From positions 1 through 64,000 of the forward strand of contig CAYGVT010000070.1 of the NCBI GenBank assembly GCA_964353355.1: DNA of 64,000 nt, given 5' to 3'. Source of the stretch: CAYGVT01 sp964353355. GTDB lineage: Archaea > Thermoplasmatota > DTKX01 > GCA-020343715. The position numbers and the translations under genes were made by a program. The notes beneath the pieces are model-generated. The model did no database searches. It saw only the letters and a program-made list of their open reading frames with translations, and was not told where the DNA came from. Positions 41,211-50,000 of the stretch are shown in pieces (the first letter of the stretch is position 1; each line of letters starts with the position of its first letter).

Positions 41211-41920
41211 CGCGCGTGGACGGCCGCGGGCCCGACGAGCTCAGGCCCGTCACGGTCAAGACAGGGTTCATCGACCGCGCGCCCGAGTCGGTGCTCTTCT
41301 CGCTCGGCCGCACCAAGGTCCTGTGCACGGCCACCATCGAGGAGGGCGTGCCCAAGTGGCTCGAGCACCGGCTCCCGCCCCAGGGCTGGGTGACGGCCGA
41401 GTACAGCCTGCTCCCCCGGTCGACGAGCACGCGCACCTCGCGCGACCGCAAGGGGGCTGGGGGCCGCACGCACGAGATCGAGCGTATCATCGGCCGTTCG
41501 CTGCGCGCGGGCGTGGACATGCGCCTGCTTGGCGCGAGGTCCGTCATCGTGGACTGCGACGTGCTCGAGGCGGACGGCAGCACCCGCACGGCGGCCGTCA
41601 CGGGCGGCTGGATAGCCCTGGAACGCGCGCTGGGCGCTCTGGTGCAGAAGGGGGAGCTCAAGCGCAACCCCATGCTCGCCCCCGTCGCCGCCGTGAGCGT
41701 GGGCATCGTCGACGGCGAGCCGATGCTGGACCTGTGCTACGAGGAGGACTCCGTCGCCGACGTGGACATGAACGTCGTGATGAACGCGGAGGGCCTCCTC
41801 ATCGAGCTCCAGGCCACCGCCGAGGGGCAGCCCTTCTCGCGCACGGTCATGGAGCGGCTGCTCGACCTCGCTTCGGAAGGCGTCGAGCGGCTCTTCGAGG
41901 TACAGAGAAGCGCGAGGTGA
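41207..41920 (+). CDS. rph: ribonuclease PH, bacterial type
   Basis: 237 residues from GTG (MTRVDGRGPDELRPVTVKTGF). Bacterial RNase PH signatures include TKVLCTATIEEGVPKWL, GWVTAEYSLLPRSTSTRTSRDR, GGRTHEIERIIGRSLRAGVDMRLLG, IDCDVLEADGSTRTAAVTGGWIAL and the D-L-x-Y-E-E-D-S-x-A-D-x-D-M-N-V motif with acidic metal ligands. It trims tRNA 3' ends by phosphorolysis. It differs from archaeal exosome Rrp41, which lacks these segments, so the gene is an unusual find in an archaeon and suggests transfer from bacteria. It is translationally coupled to the beta-propeller gene by a GTGA overlap. Confidence 0.9.
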   Translation: MTRVDGRGPDELRPVTVKTGFIDRAPESVLFSLGRTKVLCTATIEEGVPKWLEHRLPPQGWVTAEYSLLPRSTSTRTSRDRKGAGGRTHEIERIIGRSLRAGVDMRLLGARSVIVDCDVLEADGSTRTAAVTGGWIALERALGALVQKGELKRNPMLAPVAAVSVGIVDGEPMLDLCYEEDSVADVDMNVVMNAEGLLIELQATAEGQPFSRTVMERLLDLASEGVERLFEVQRSAR

Positions 41921-42086
41921 GCGCCCGTCGCCCTCGCCCGGCGCCGCGGTCGCCAGAGCGCATCGCGATGACTTGGCTTTTTGAAAATCTCATGAAAAGG
42001 TATTAATGCGCCACCCCCATTACAAGCCCAGCTCAGTGGGGCTGCTGACGGGAGGCGCTCTGGCCTCCCTCTGCGACGGTGGTGGC

Positions 42087-44612
42087 GTGAACCTTCCAAG
42101 CGGGCGACTGCTGAGGCGCGGGGTGGGGGGCCCGAGGGCCCTGGAGGACCTCGTGACCGGCGCCAAGGAGGACGCGTTCTCCGGATTCTTCATGCTCGCG
42201 TCAGGCAAGGGCGCGGGCCGCCGCGTGGGCGCGCTCGTCTTCAAGGACGGCGTGGGCGTGCTCGCCAACGTCAAGGGCGGCGGCGAGGAGTTCCAGGGCT
42301 CCGCGGCGCTGCCGCACCTGCTCGAGATGTCCCAGGAAGCCGCGTGCTCGGTAGAGGCCCGGAGCTTCGCGTACCGGAGCTCGACGGTCGATGTCGACCA
42401 GCTCATGAAGCTCTTCCCCGACGCCCGCGTGCGCGCCTCGGAGCTCGAGCCCACCAACCTCTACACCATGGCCCTCGCACCCGCGCCCGCCGCCGAGGGC
42501 GAGGCCCCCGCGGGTGAGCAGGGCGGGGCTGAGGCCAAGCGCCGCGTCGTCGACCGCAGCGACGAGGCCATCGTCGCGCGGGGCCGCGCGCTCTCCAAGC
42601 GGGTGACGGAGCTCGAGGAGCTGCATCGCGAGGTCACGGCCGACGAGAAGCGCATCAAGGGCCTCGAGGTCGAGAACGAGACGCTGCGCAACGAGGTGAA
42701 GGCCCTCAAGGAGAGCTCCATCTCCATCGTCAAGTACATGCAGGAGCGGGGCGGGGGGGGCGCGACGGCTGAGGAGGCCACGCGCATCGTACGCACCGCC
42801 GGGGCCCAGGAGCGCAGGTTCGCGGAGTGGAAGGAGCTCCACGAGGCCGAGCGGCTGGGCGTCGAGCGCAAGAAGCTCGACCAGGAGCGCGACGAGCTCG
42901 AGAAGCGGAGGACGAACCTCGAGGCGCTCGAGGCGCACCTCAGGGACTCGCGGCAGGAGCTCGCGGAGGCCATCGCGCGGATGGAGCGCGAGAAGTCCGA
43001 GCTGGGCGAGGTCTGGAAGCGCCTGGGCCAGGAGACCCAGGGCATCATGGAGCAGGAGAAGGCCGCGGACTCGCGCACCAAGGACATGTTCAGGCGCGAG
43101 CGCGACCTGGTCCAGAGGGAGGCCGTCGTCAAGCAACGCGAGGGCGAGCTCGAGGAAACGGCGCGCAAGCATGCGGCCGAGCGGGAGGACATCGAGCGGT
43201 CCCGCGCCGCCGGAGGCGAGCGGGTGGCCGAGCTCGACGGGCGCGAGCGGGCCCTCGCGGACCGCGAGCGCGCTCACGAGTCCCAGGCGACGGAGGCCAA
43301 GTCGAGGACGGAGTCGCTCGAACGCAGGCAGGCGGACCTGGACGCCAAGGAGGCGCTGCTCACCGAGCGCACGCGGCAGCTCGAGAAGCACGATGAGGGG
43401 CTGCAGAGGCGCGAGGACGAGGTGCTGGAGCTCAGCGGCCAGGTCGACCTCAAGAAGGGCCGCATCGACGACCTGGACGACCGCCTGGCGCGCAAGGAGG
43501 CGCGGCTGCAGGCGCTGGACGACGCCCTGACCCGCAAGGAGGCGGACATCAGGGAACAGGAGCGTCGGCTGGAGGAGCGCGGGACCGATGTCTCCTCGGT
43601 CACGGCCGAGCTTGAGGCGCGCAGGAAGGGCCTCGACCACGAGGCGGAGGAGCTCGTGGGCGAGGACCGTCGGGTCAAGGGCCTCGAGTCGAGCCTCAAG
43701 CAGAAGGAGGCCGCGCTCGAGGAGGAGCGCGCCACGCTCAAGAAGGCGCAGGAGCGCATCGCCGCCGACGAGGGCCGCATCAAGCAGCTCGAGTCGGAGC
43801 TCGCCGCGCGCGGGGAGGAGCTGGAGCGCCTGGAGCGCAAGTTCGTGAGGGACGCGTCGAGCCTCGAGCGCAAGGAGGAGGGGCTCGATGACATCAAGAA
43901 GTCGCTCTCCAAGAAGAAGGTCGACCTGGAGGTCTGGGCCGAGGACCTGCGCAAGCTCCAGGACGACCTGCGCAAGAAGGAGGACGCGCTCGGCACCGAG
44001 CGGTCGACCTTCGAGAGCGAGCGCGCCATCCTGGAAGAGAAGCGTGCGCTGCTGGAGAGGGTCAAGTCCGAGCTCGACGCGAGGGAGCGTGGCATAACCG
44101 AGTCGGAGCGCAAGCTCAACACGCGCTCGGAGGGCCTCGACCGCGTCCGCAAGGAGGCGGAGGCCGAGGACGCGCGGCTCGAGGAGGCCAAGCGCGACCT
44201 GAAGGCCAGGACCGCGCAGATCGAGGAGCGGGATTCTGACGTTGCCAAGCGCGAGGCGGCCGTCGCCGCGGGCACCGAGCGCGCGAGGGGGCTAATGGAG
44301 GAGGCCGACTCCCGCCTCGAGGAGGCCGACACGAGGGACAAGGCGCTCGACTCGCGCGAGAAGGTGCTCGCCGACGACGAGACCAAGCTCGCCCAGGAGA
44401 GGGGCGAGCTCGCGGGCGAGACCGAGAAGCTGGAGGCGCTGGAGGACAGGCAGCGCGAGAGGTCGGTGGAGCTTGAGGCGCGCGAGAAGGCCATTGCGGA
44501 GCGCGAGTCCGCGGTGCTGTCGCGCGAGAAGGAGCTGGACACGAGGGAACGCAGGCACGCCACCCGCTCGAGGGAGCTTGGCGACCTCAAGAAGCTGCTC
44601 GAGGGGGTCTAG
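42087..44612 (+). CDS. long coiled-coil protein 1 with DUF2226-like N-terminal domain
   Basis: About 841 residues from GTG (MNLPSGRLLRRGV), chosen because this is where similarity to archaeal DUF2226-type openings (M-x-L-P-x-G-x-L) begins. An upstream in-frame ATG at 42006 sits inside a TATA-like GTATTAATG. Residues 1-120 form a compact alpha/beta domain (FSGFFMLASGKGAGRRVGALVFKDGVGVLANV). A short Ala/Pro/Glu linker follows. Residues ~160-835 are one almost continuous coiled coil rich in E, R, K, L and A (ERRQADLDAKEALLTERTRQL, LEERGTDVSSVTAELEARRKG). No membrane segment. It is the first of three adjacent coiled-coil genes. Confidence 0.75.
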   Translation: MNLPSGRLLRRGVGGPRALEDLVTGAKEDAFSGFFMLASGKGAGRRVGALVFKDGVGVLANVKGGGEEFQGSAALPHLLEMSQEAACSVEARSFAYRSSTVDVDQLMKLFPDARVRASELEPTNLYTMALAPAPAAEGEAPAGEQGGAEAKRRVVDRSDEAIVARGRALSKRVTELEELHREVTADEKRIKGLEVENETLRNEVKALKESSISIVKYMQERGGGGATAEEATRIVRTAGAQERRFAEWKELHEAERLGVERKKLDQERDELEKRRTNLEALEAHLRDSRQELAEAIARMEREKSELGEVWKRLGQETQGIMEQEKAADSRTKDMFRRERDLVQREAVVKQREGELEETARKHAAEREDIERSRAAGGERVAELDGRERALADRERAHESQATEAKSRTESLERRQADLDAKEALLTERTRQLEKHDEGLQRREDEVLELSGQVDLKKGRIDDLDDRLARKEARLQALDDALTRKEADIREQERRLEERGTDVSSVTAELEARRKGLDHEAEELVGEDRRVKGLESSLKQKEAALEEERATLKKAQERIAADEGRIKQLESELAARGEELERLERKFVRDASSLERKEEGLDDIKKSLSKKKVDLEVWAEDLRKLQDDLRKKEDALGTERSTFESERAILEEKRALLERVKSELDARERGITESERKLNTRSEGLDRVRKEAEAEDARLEEAKRDLKARTAQIEERDSDVAKREAAVAAGTERARGLMEEADSRLEEADTRDKALDSREKVLADDETKLAQERGELAGETEKLEALEDRQRERSVELEAREKAIAERESAVLSREKELDTRERRHATRSRELGDLKKLLEGV

Positions 44613-44653
44613 CGGCCGCGCGGCGGGTCCGCTAGGAGGCTGGTGGTGAGGCG

Positions 44654-47044
44654 GTGAAGCTCCCGAAGGGCGTCAAGAGGCTCAAGACCTCGGGGTCGAA
44701 AACCGCGCTGCAGGACGCCATCGGCACCCTGTGCTCGACCGAGTTCAACGGATACGTGCGCGCCTCGGCGCCGGAGGGCGTCAAGGAGGCGTGCATCCTC
44801 CTATTCCTGCAGAGCATCCCGCAGCTCGCGGTATACCAATCCCCCGACAGGTCCGTCTACGGCCCCGAGGCGCTCGCGGAGCTCGTGCGCATCTCGCAGT
44901 CCCCCGCCTCCATCGTCCGGGCCGAGGCGTTCTTCGCCCACGACCTGGTCGAGGTCGACACCATCGTCACGAAGATGCGCAAGGCCGCGGTCACCACCAA
45001 GGACCTCGCTTCCACGGGGCTGCGCGTGCCGGCCGGTGCGGCCGCCGCGCCGCCGTCGGCCACGAGGGCGCCGTCGCCGCCACCGCTGGTCAAGGCCGCG
45101 CCCGCCCTCAAACCGGTCGCGCCCGCCGCCAAGCCCCCTGCGACGCCCAAGCCGCCGTCGAGGCCAGCGCCCCCTCCGATGACCGTCAAGGTCGTGCCCA
45201 AGGTCACCAGGGTTCCCAAGGTCCCGGAGGCAGCGCCACGGCCCCCCTCACCACCGGCGGCGCCGTCAAGGCCCGCCGTCAGGTTCGAGGCAGAGGGGTC
45301 CGAGGGCGAGGATGTGGAGGACGCGGAGGAGGAGCAGGAGGAGGAGGGAGCGGATGAGGGGGCGGGGGCGAAGCTGGTCGCCCCGAAGGGCGAGGACGAC
45401 GATGAGTTCCTCAAGATGCTCAAGGAGGTCGGCCTCGCGCCTGCGGCGTCCGGTGGCAGCCAAGCCGAGGGGGACATCTCCGGCGACGAGATAGACCAGT
45501 ACATCGCCGCCTTCGAGACGTACATCGACAAGTCCAAGCGACCTGAGGCCGCGCCCACGCCAGCGAACCTCAAGCGCGTCGTGCAGGAGATCATCGATGA
45601 GATGGCATCGGCCGCGGGCGAGGACGAGTGGACCCGGTCGTTCATCGAGTCCCAGCGCGAGGTGGTGTTCGACAAGGTGCAATCGTCCTCGCGCCAGCTC
45701 GACGCGATGTCACACCAGCGCGACAGGCTCACCGAGGAGAGGTCCACGCTCGCCGACATCTCGAAGACCTTCCAGGATGTGCTGCGAGCGACAGAGGAGG
45801 AGGCCCGCAAGCACAAGCAGGAGCTGGACGAGATAGCCTCTGACGAGGGCGTCGACGATGGCGACTGGCTCCGCCAGGAGTCGGCCAAGCTCGCGCAGCA
45901 GGCGAACCGGATGAAGGAGATGGAGGGCATCCTCGCAAGCGTGCTGTCGACGCACCAGCGGCGCGTGGACCACATCGAGTCGGAGCTCGAGGAGACAGAG
46001 GAGGAGGCGCGCACCGAGGTCAAGCGGGAGATCTTGGACCTCGAGTCGCTCAAGAAGGACTTCCTCGAGGAGATGCGCGACCGCATCCGGTCGATGTCCA
46101 CCACGGCGGAGGGTGCGCCCAGCCCTGATGGCGCGGCAAAGGTCACGCAGTCCGTCTCGGAGGGCATCCACGATCGCGTGGAGGAGCTCGAGCACGAGCG
46201 GTCGGAGCTCGCGGAGGAGGGTCGCCGCCTCGAGACGGCGACAGAGGAGGCGAAGGTGGCCAGGGACACCCTCGACGTGGACCGGGAGGTCGAGGTCCAC
46301 GCGCGCCTTGGAGAGCTGGAGGACCGCGAATCCGCGCTCAAGGGCAAGGAGGCGACGCTGCTCGAGATGGAGGATCGCCTGGCGGCCGACCGCGCCGCCA
46401 TAGAGGAGGAGCTCACCAAGTCGCGCATCCAGCAGACCAAGCTGCGCGCGCTGGAGGCGGACGTCAAGCGGCGGGAGGAGGCGCTCGACGAGAGGGAGCT
46501 CGAGCTCGAGGAGGGACGCGCGGCCGTCGAGGAGGCCGAGGCCCGGATGAGGGAGCTCAAGGCCATGGAGGCGCGCCTCAAGGCGCACGAGATGCAGCTC
46601 GTCGCGCGCGAGAGCGAGATAGACGAGGCGTCCAAGCGCGCCCGCGAGGAGAGGGAGGGGGCGGTCGAGACCGACCTCAAGCGCGTCGAGGAGATGGAGA
46701 AGGAGCTGCGCCGCCGCGAGAAGGAGTACTCCAAAGCAGAGAAGGAATCAGGGAAGCGCATCCAAAGCCTGGAGGAGGAGCTCAGGTCGAACCGTGGGCG
46801 CATCGCCGAGCTTGAGGGTCGCCTGGCGACGCTCCAGAAGGCCGAGGAGAGGGCCAAGAGGCTGGAGGCCGCCGTCCAGGCGCAGAAGGGGGCCGCGGGG
46901 GGCGTGGACGAGAAGGAGCTCAAGCGCATCCTCGCATACCTCGACGACCTGCTGTCGAACCTGCCCGAGGACGTCATCCAGAAGTTCAGCGAATCGGAGT
47001 ACTTCGAGCTCTACGATAAGATACTGAAGAGGCTCGGCATCTGA
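44654..47044 (+). CDS. long coiled-coil protein 2 with DUF2226-like N-terminal domain
   Basis: 796 residues from GTG (MKLPKGVKRLKTSGSKTALQDAIG), with a GGTGAGG ribosome site upstream. Residues 1-125 resemble the N-domain of the preceding protein (STEFNGYVRASAP..., LLFLQSIPQLAVYQSPDRSVYGPEALAELVRI). Residues ~130-205 are a Pro/Ala/Lys linker (PPATPKPPSRPAPPPM), followed by a highly acidic stretch (EGEDVEDAEEEQEEEGADEG). Residues ~270-760 are coiled coil. A short conserved-looking C-terminal cap (LLSNLPEDVIQKFSESEYFELYDKILKRLGI) ends it. The gap to coiled-coil 1 is 41 bases, without a clear promoter. Confidence 0.78.
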   Translation: MKLPKGVKRLKTSGSKTALQDAIGTLCSTEFNGYVRASAPEGVKEACILLFLQSIPQLAVYQSPDRSVYGPEALAELVRISQSPASIVRAEAFFAHDLVEVDTIVTKMRKAAVTTKDLASTGLRVPAGAAAAPPSATRAPSPPPLVKAAPALKPVAPAAKPPATPKPPSRPAPPPMTVKVVPKVTRVPKVPEAAPRPPSPPAAPSRPAVRFEAEGSEGEDVEDAEEEQEEEGADEGAGAKLVAPKGEDDDEFLKMLKEVGLAPAASGGSQAEGDISGDEIDQYIAAFETYIDKSKRPEAAPTPANLKRVVQEIIDEMASAAGEDEWTRSFIESQREVVFDKVQSSSRQLDAMSHQRDRLTEERSTLADISKTFQDVLRATEEEARKHKQELDEIASDEGVDDGDWLRQESAKLAQQANRMKEMEGILASVLSTHQRRVDHIESELEETEEEARTEVKREILDLESLKKDFLEEMRDRIRSMSTTAEGAPSPDGAAKVTQSVSEGIHDRVEELEHERSELAEEGRRLETATEEAKVARDTLDVDREVEVHARLGELEDRESALKGKEATLLEMEDRLAADRAAIEEELTKSRIQQTKLRALEADVKRREEALDERELELEEGRAAVEEAEARMRELKAMEARLKAHEMQLVARESEIDEASKRAREEREGAVETDLKRVEEMEKELRRREKEYSKAEKESGKRIQSLEEELRSNRGRIAELEGRLATLQKAEERAKRLEAAVQAQKGAAGGVDEKELKRILAYLDDLLSNLPEDVIQKFSESEYFELYDKILKRLGI

Positions 47045-47060
47045 GGAGGAGGGGCATCCA

Positions 47061-50000
47061 CTGGGGCTGAGGGACAAGGCCGCCAAGCTGAAGTCGACCG
47101 AGGCGGAGGGGCCCGAGCCGGAGGCAACGACGGGTAAGGAGGCGCCGCCGATGGCAGAGCCCACGCCCCGACCGGCGACCCCGCCCGCCGCGACGGTCGC
47201 CCCCGCACAGTCCCCTACGGTCCAGCTCAAGGAGCTCGATGCCGCCCGCGCCGAGCTCGAGAGGACGCGCCAGTCGCTCGAGCGCCACAAGGGCGAAGCG
47301 GACGAGCTCCGTGACCGGCTCGGCCGGGCCGAGGCGAAGGAGGCCGAGCTCAAGGACGCCCGCACCGAGGTCGAGCGGCTCAAGGATTCCCTCGCCGAGC
47401 TTGACCGGCTCAAGAGGACCGCGGAGAGGGCGTCCAAGCTGGAGACCGAGCGCAACGAGGCGTTCAAGGTCCTGGACGAGCTGCGCGGCGAGGCCGAGGG
47501 CCTCCGGACCCAGCTCCAGTCAGCGAAGGACAAGGCCAAGGGCCTCGCGTCCTCCGCGGACGAGGCCGAGACGCTCCGCTCGAAGGTCCAGAAGGCGGAG
47601 AAGCGCGCCTCCGAGCATGAGAGGACCGTACGGGAGAGAGAGGCCCGCGTCGCGAGGCTCGAGGCGGACCTCGCGCGCGCGGAGGGGAAGGCGGCCGAGC
47701 TCAAGAGGATCGCCTCCGACTCCACCGCGAGGGCGGAGGAGTTGGAGGCAAAGCTGGCCAATCTGGAGGCCGCGGCCTCTGGAGGGAGGTCGAAGGCCAG
47801 CGAGATGGAGCGGCGCGCGCTCGAGCTCGAGAAGCGCGCGTTCGACCTGGAGAAGAGGGCCGAGGAGGCCGAGAGGCGCGCCAAGAAGGCCGAGGCCTGG
47901 GTCGAGGAGCTCGAGAGCAAGCTGTCCGCGCTCGAGACCGAGTCCACCGGTTCGAAGGAGAGGGCGGGGGAGCTCGAGAAGCGTATGGCCGATGCGGGCA
48001 TGCGCACCAAGAATGCCGAGGCGAGGGCGGAGGAGCTCGAGGGACGGCTCTCCGGGCTCGAGGAGGGGGCAAAGGGGCACAAGGCCTTGGCAGAGGAGAG
48101 CGGCAAGCGCGCGGCCGTGCTGGAGGTCAAGGCCTCCGAGGCCGAGAGGAGGGCGAGGGAGGCCGAGGACCGCGCCAAGGGCCTCCAGGCACGCGTCACC
48201 GAGCTGGAGCTCGCCTCGAGCGGGACCGAGGTCAAGGCGCGGGACCTGGAGGTCGCGACGTCCCAGGCACGATCGCGCGTCGAGGCCCTGGAGGCGCGCG
48301 TGAAGGACCTCGAGAGCGCGCTCAGCCGCGGCGCCGAGGAGGCGCGCATCGCGCTCGACCGGAAGTCGGACCAGCTCGAGAAGTCGCGGCAGAAGCAGGA
48401 GCGGCTCGGGCAGGAGCTCATCGACGTCCGCAAGGAGGCGGACCGACAGCGCAAGGAGGTCGATGCCGAGCTCATCCGCGTGCGCAAGGAGCTCGAGCGC
48501 GCCAGGCACGAGGCCGAGGAGGCGCGCGCGGCAGCGACGGAGGCCGCCACGATCGTCGAGCGCGCGAAGGCGGGGGGCGGCGAGTCCGAGGCGCTGAAGG
48601 AGCGGGTCGCGACCGCCGAGGCCGAGCGCTCCCGACTCGAGGAGGAGCTCGCGCGGGCCCGCGAGGACGCGCAGGGGCTGAGGGCGGCCGTGGGCCGGCT
48701 GGAGAAGGAGCTGGACCTGGTCGCCAGGGAGCGCAAGAACGTCGAGGACCAGCTCGTCGAGGCGGTCGAGAAGGCCCGCACGGAGGCGGCCGCATCGGCG
48801 AAGGACCTCGAGAGACGCCACGCCGAAGAGGTGCGCGAGCTCGATGCCAGGGTCGCCAAGGCGCAATCCGAGGCCGACGAGAACAAGCGCAGGGCGCGGG
48901 AGCTCGAGCTGAAGTACAAAGACGTGGACTCGGAGCTCGCCGGCGCCCGCACCTCCGCCGAGATACTGAGGCAGTCCATGCTCGAGGCCGAGAAGGGGGC
49001 CCAGAAGACGATAGCGGAGCGCGAGGCGGCCATCCGCGCGGAGACGGAGCGGTCCTTGAAGAAGTCCGAGCGCGAGCAGGCCAAGCTCGCCCAGCGCGCC
49101 GCACAGGCAGAGGAGCTGGAGGGACGCATCTCCGAGCTCGAGGGCGGCCGCAGGTCCCTGCAGTCGGAGCTCAAGGAGGCCCAGTCAAGGGCCACCAGGC
49201 TCGAGGCCGACCTCAAGGCCGCCCATGACGGCTCCAGCAGGCTCGACGAGGGCATCAAGGAGTCCGAGGCGAGGCACACCATTGCGATGCGTGAGGTGGA
49301 GACCAGGCACGCCATGGCCATGGAGGAGGCGGAGGCCAAGCTTGATGCGGCGCTGAAGGACGCCGAGGCAAGGCATGCAGCGGCCATGAAGGAGGCGGAG
49401 GCCAAGCACTCCGATGAGCTCGACAAGCGCGACGAGGCCCTGCGCAGGGAGGTCGAGCGGGCGCAGCGGCGCGTAGAGAAGGACCAGGTGCGGCTCGCGC
49501 AGCGCGCGGACGGGTCCGAGGCACGCGTCAAGGAGCTCGAGGGGCGGCTCATCGCCGTGCAGGCGTCGCTGGTCGAGATGACGCACGAGCGCGACTCCGC
49601 CAGGGCCGAGCTGGGAAGGGCCGGCACGGAGGCGACGGCCCTCAAGGCCAGGGACAAGGAGGCAAAGGAGAGGGAGACCGAGCTGCGTCGGCTCGAGAAG
49701 CGCCTAGAGAAGCAGGAGGCCGAGCTCGCCACCCGCGAGACGGAGGTCGCGGAGACCGCCGCCGACCTGGACGCGGAGCGCAAGAGCATCGACCGCGTGA
49801 GGGAGGAGCTCACCGGGCGCGAGTCGAACCTCGACAAGGCCATCAGGGACATGCTCCAGGCCGAGCGGGGCGTGCTCGCAAAGGGGCAGGCGGAGGTCGA
49901 CCGGCTGCGCGCCGAGCTGGACACCCGCGCCCGCGCGCTGGAGGCCAACGCGGAGGAGCTCGAGGCGCTCACCGCCAAGCTCGACGACCGCAAGACGGCC

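Noticed and set aside
41207..41920. Archaeal exosome subunit Rrp41
   Set aside because: Motifs follow bacterial RNase PH (GWVTAEY, IDCDVLEADGSTRTA) and not Rrp41.
42201..44590. Long leucine- and serine-rich antisense frames across coiled-coil gene 1
   Set aside because: Shadow frames of GC-rich coding sequence; no domain, ribosome site or promoter.
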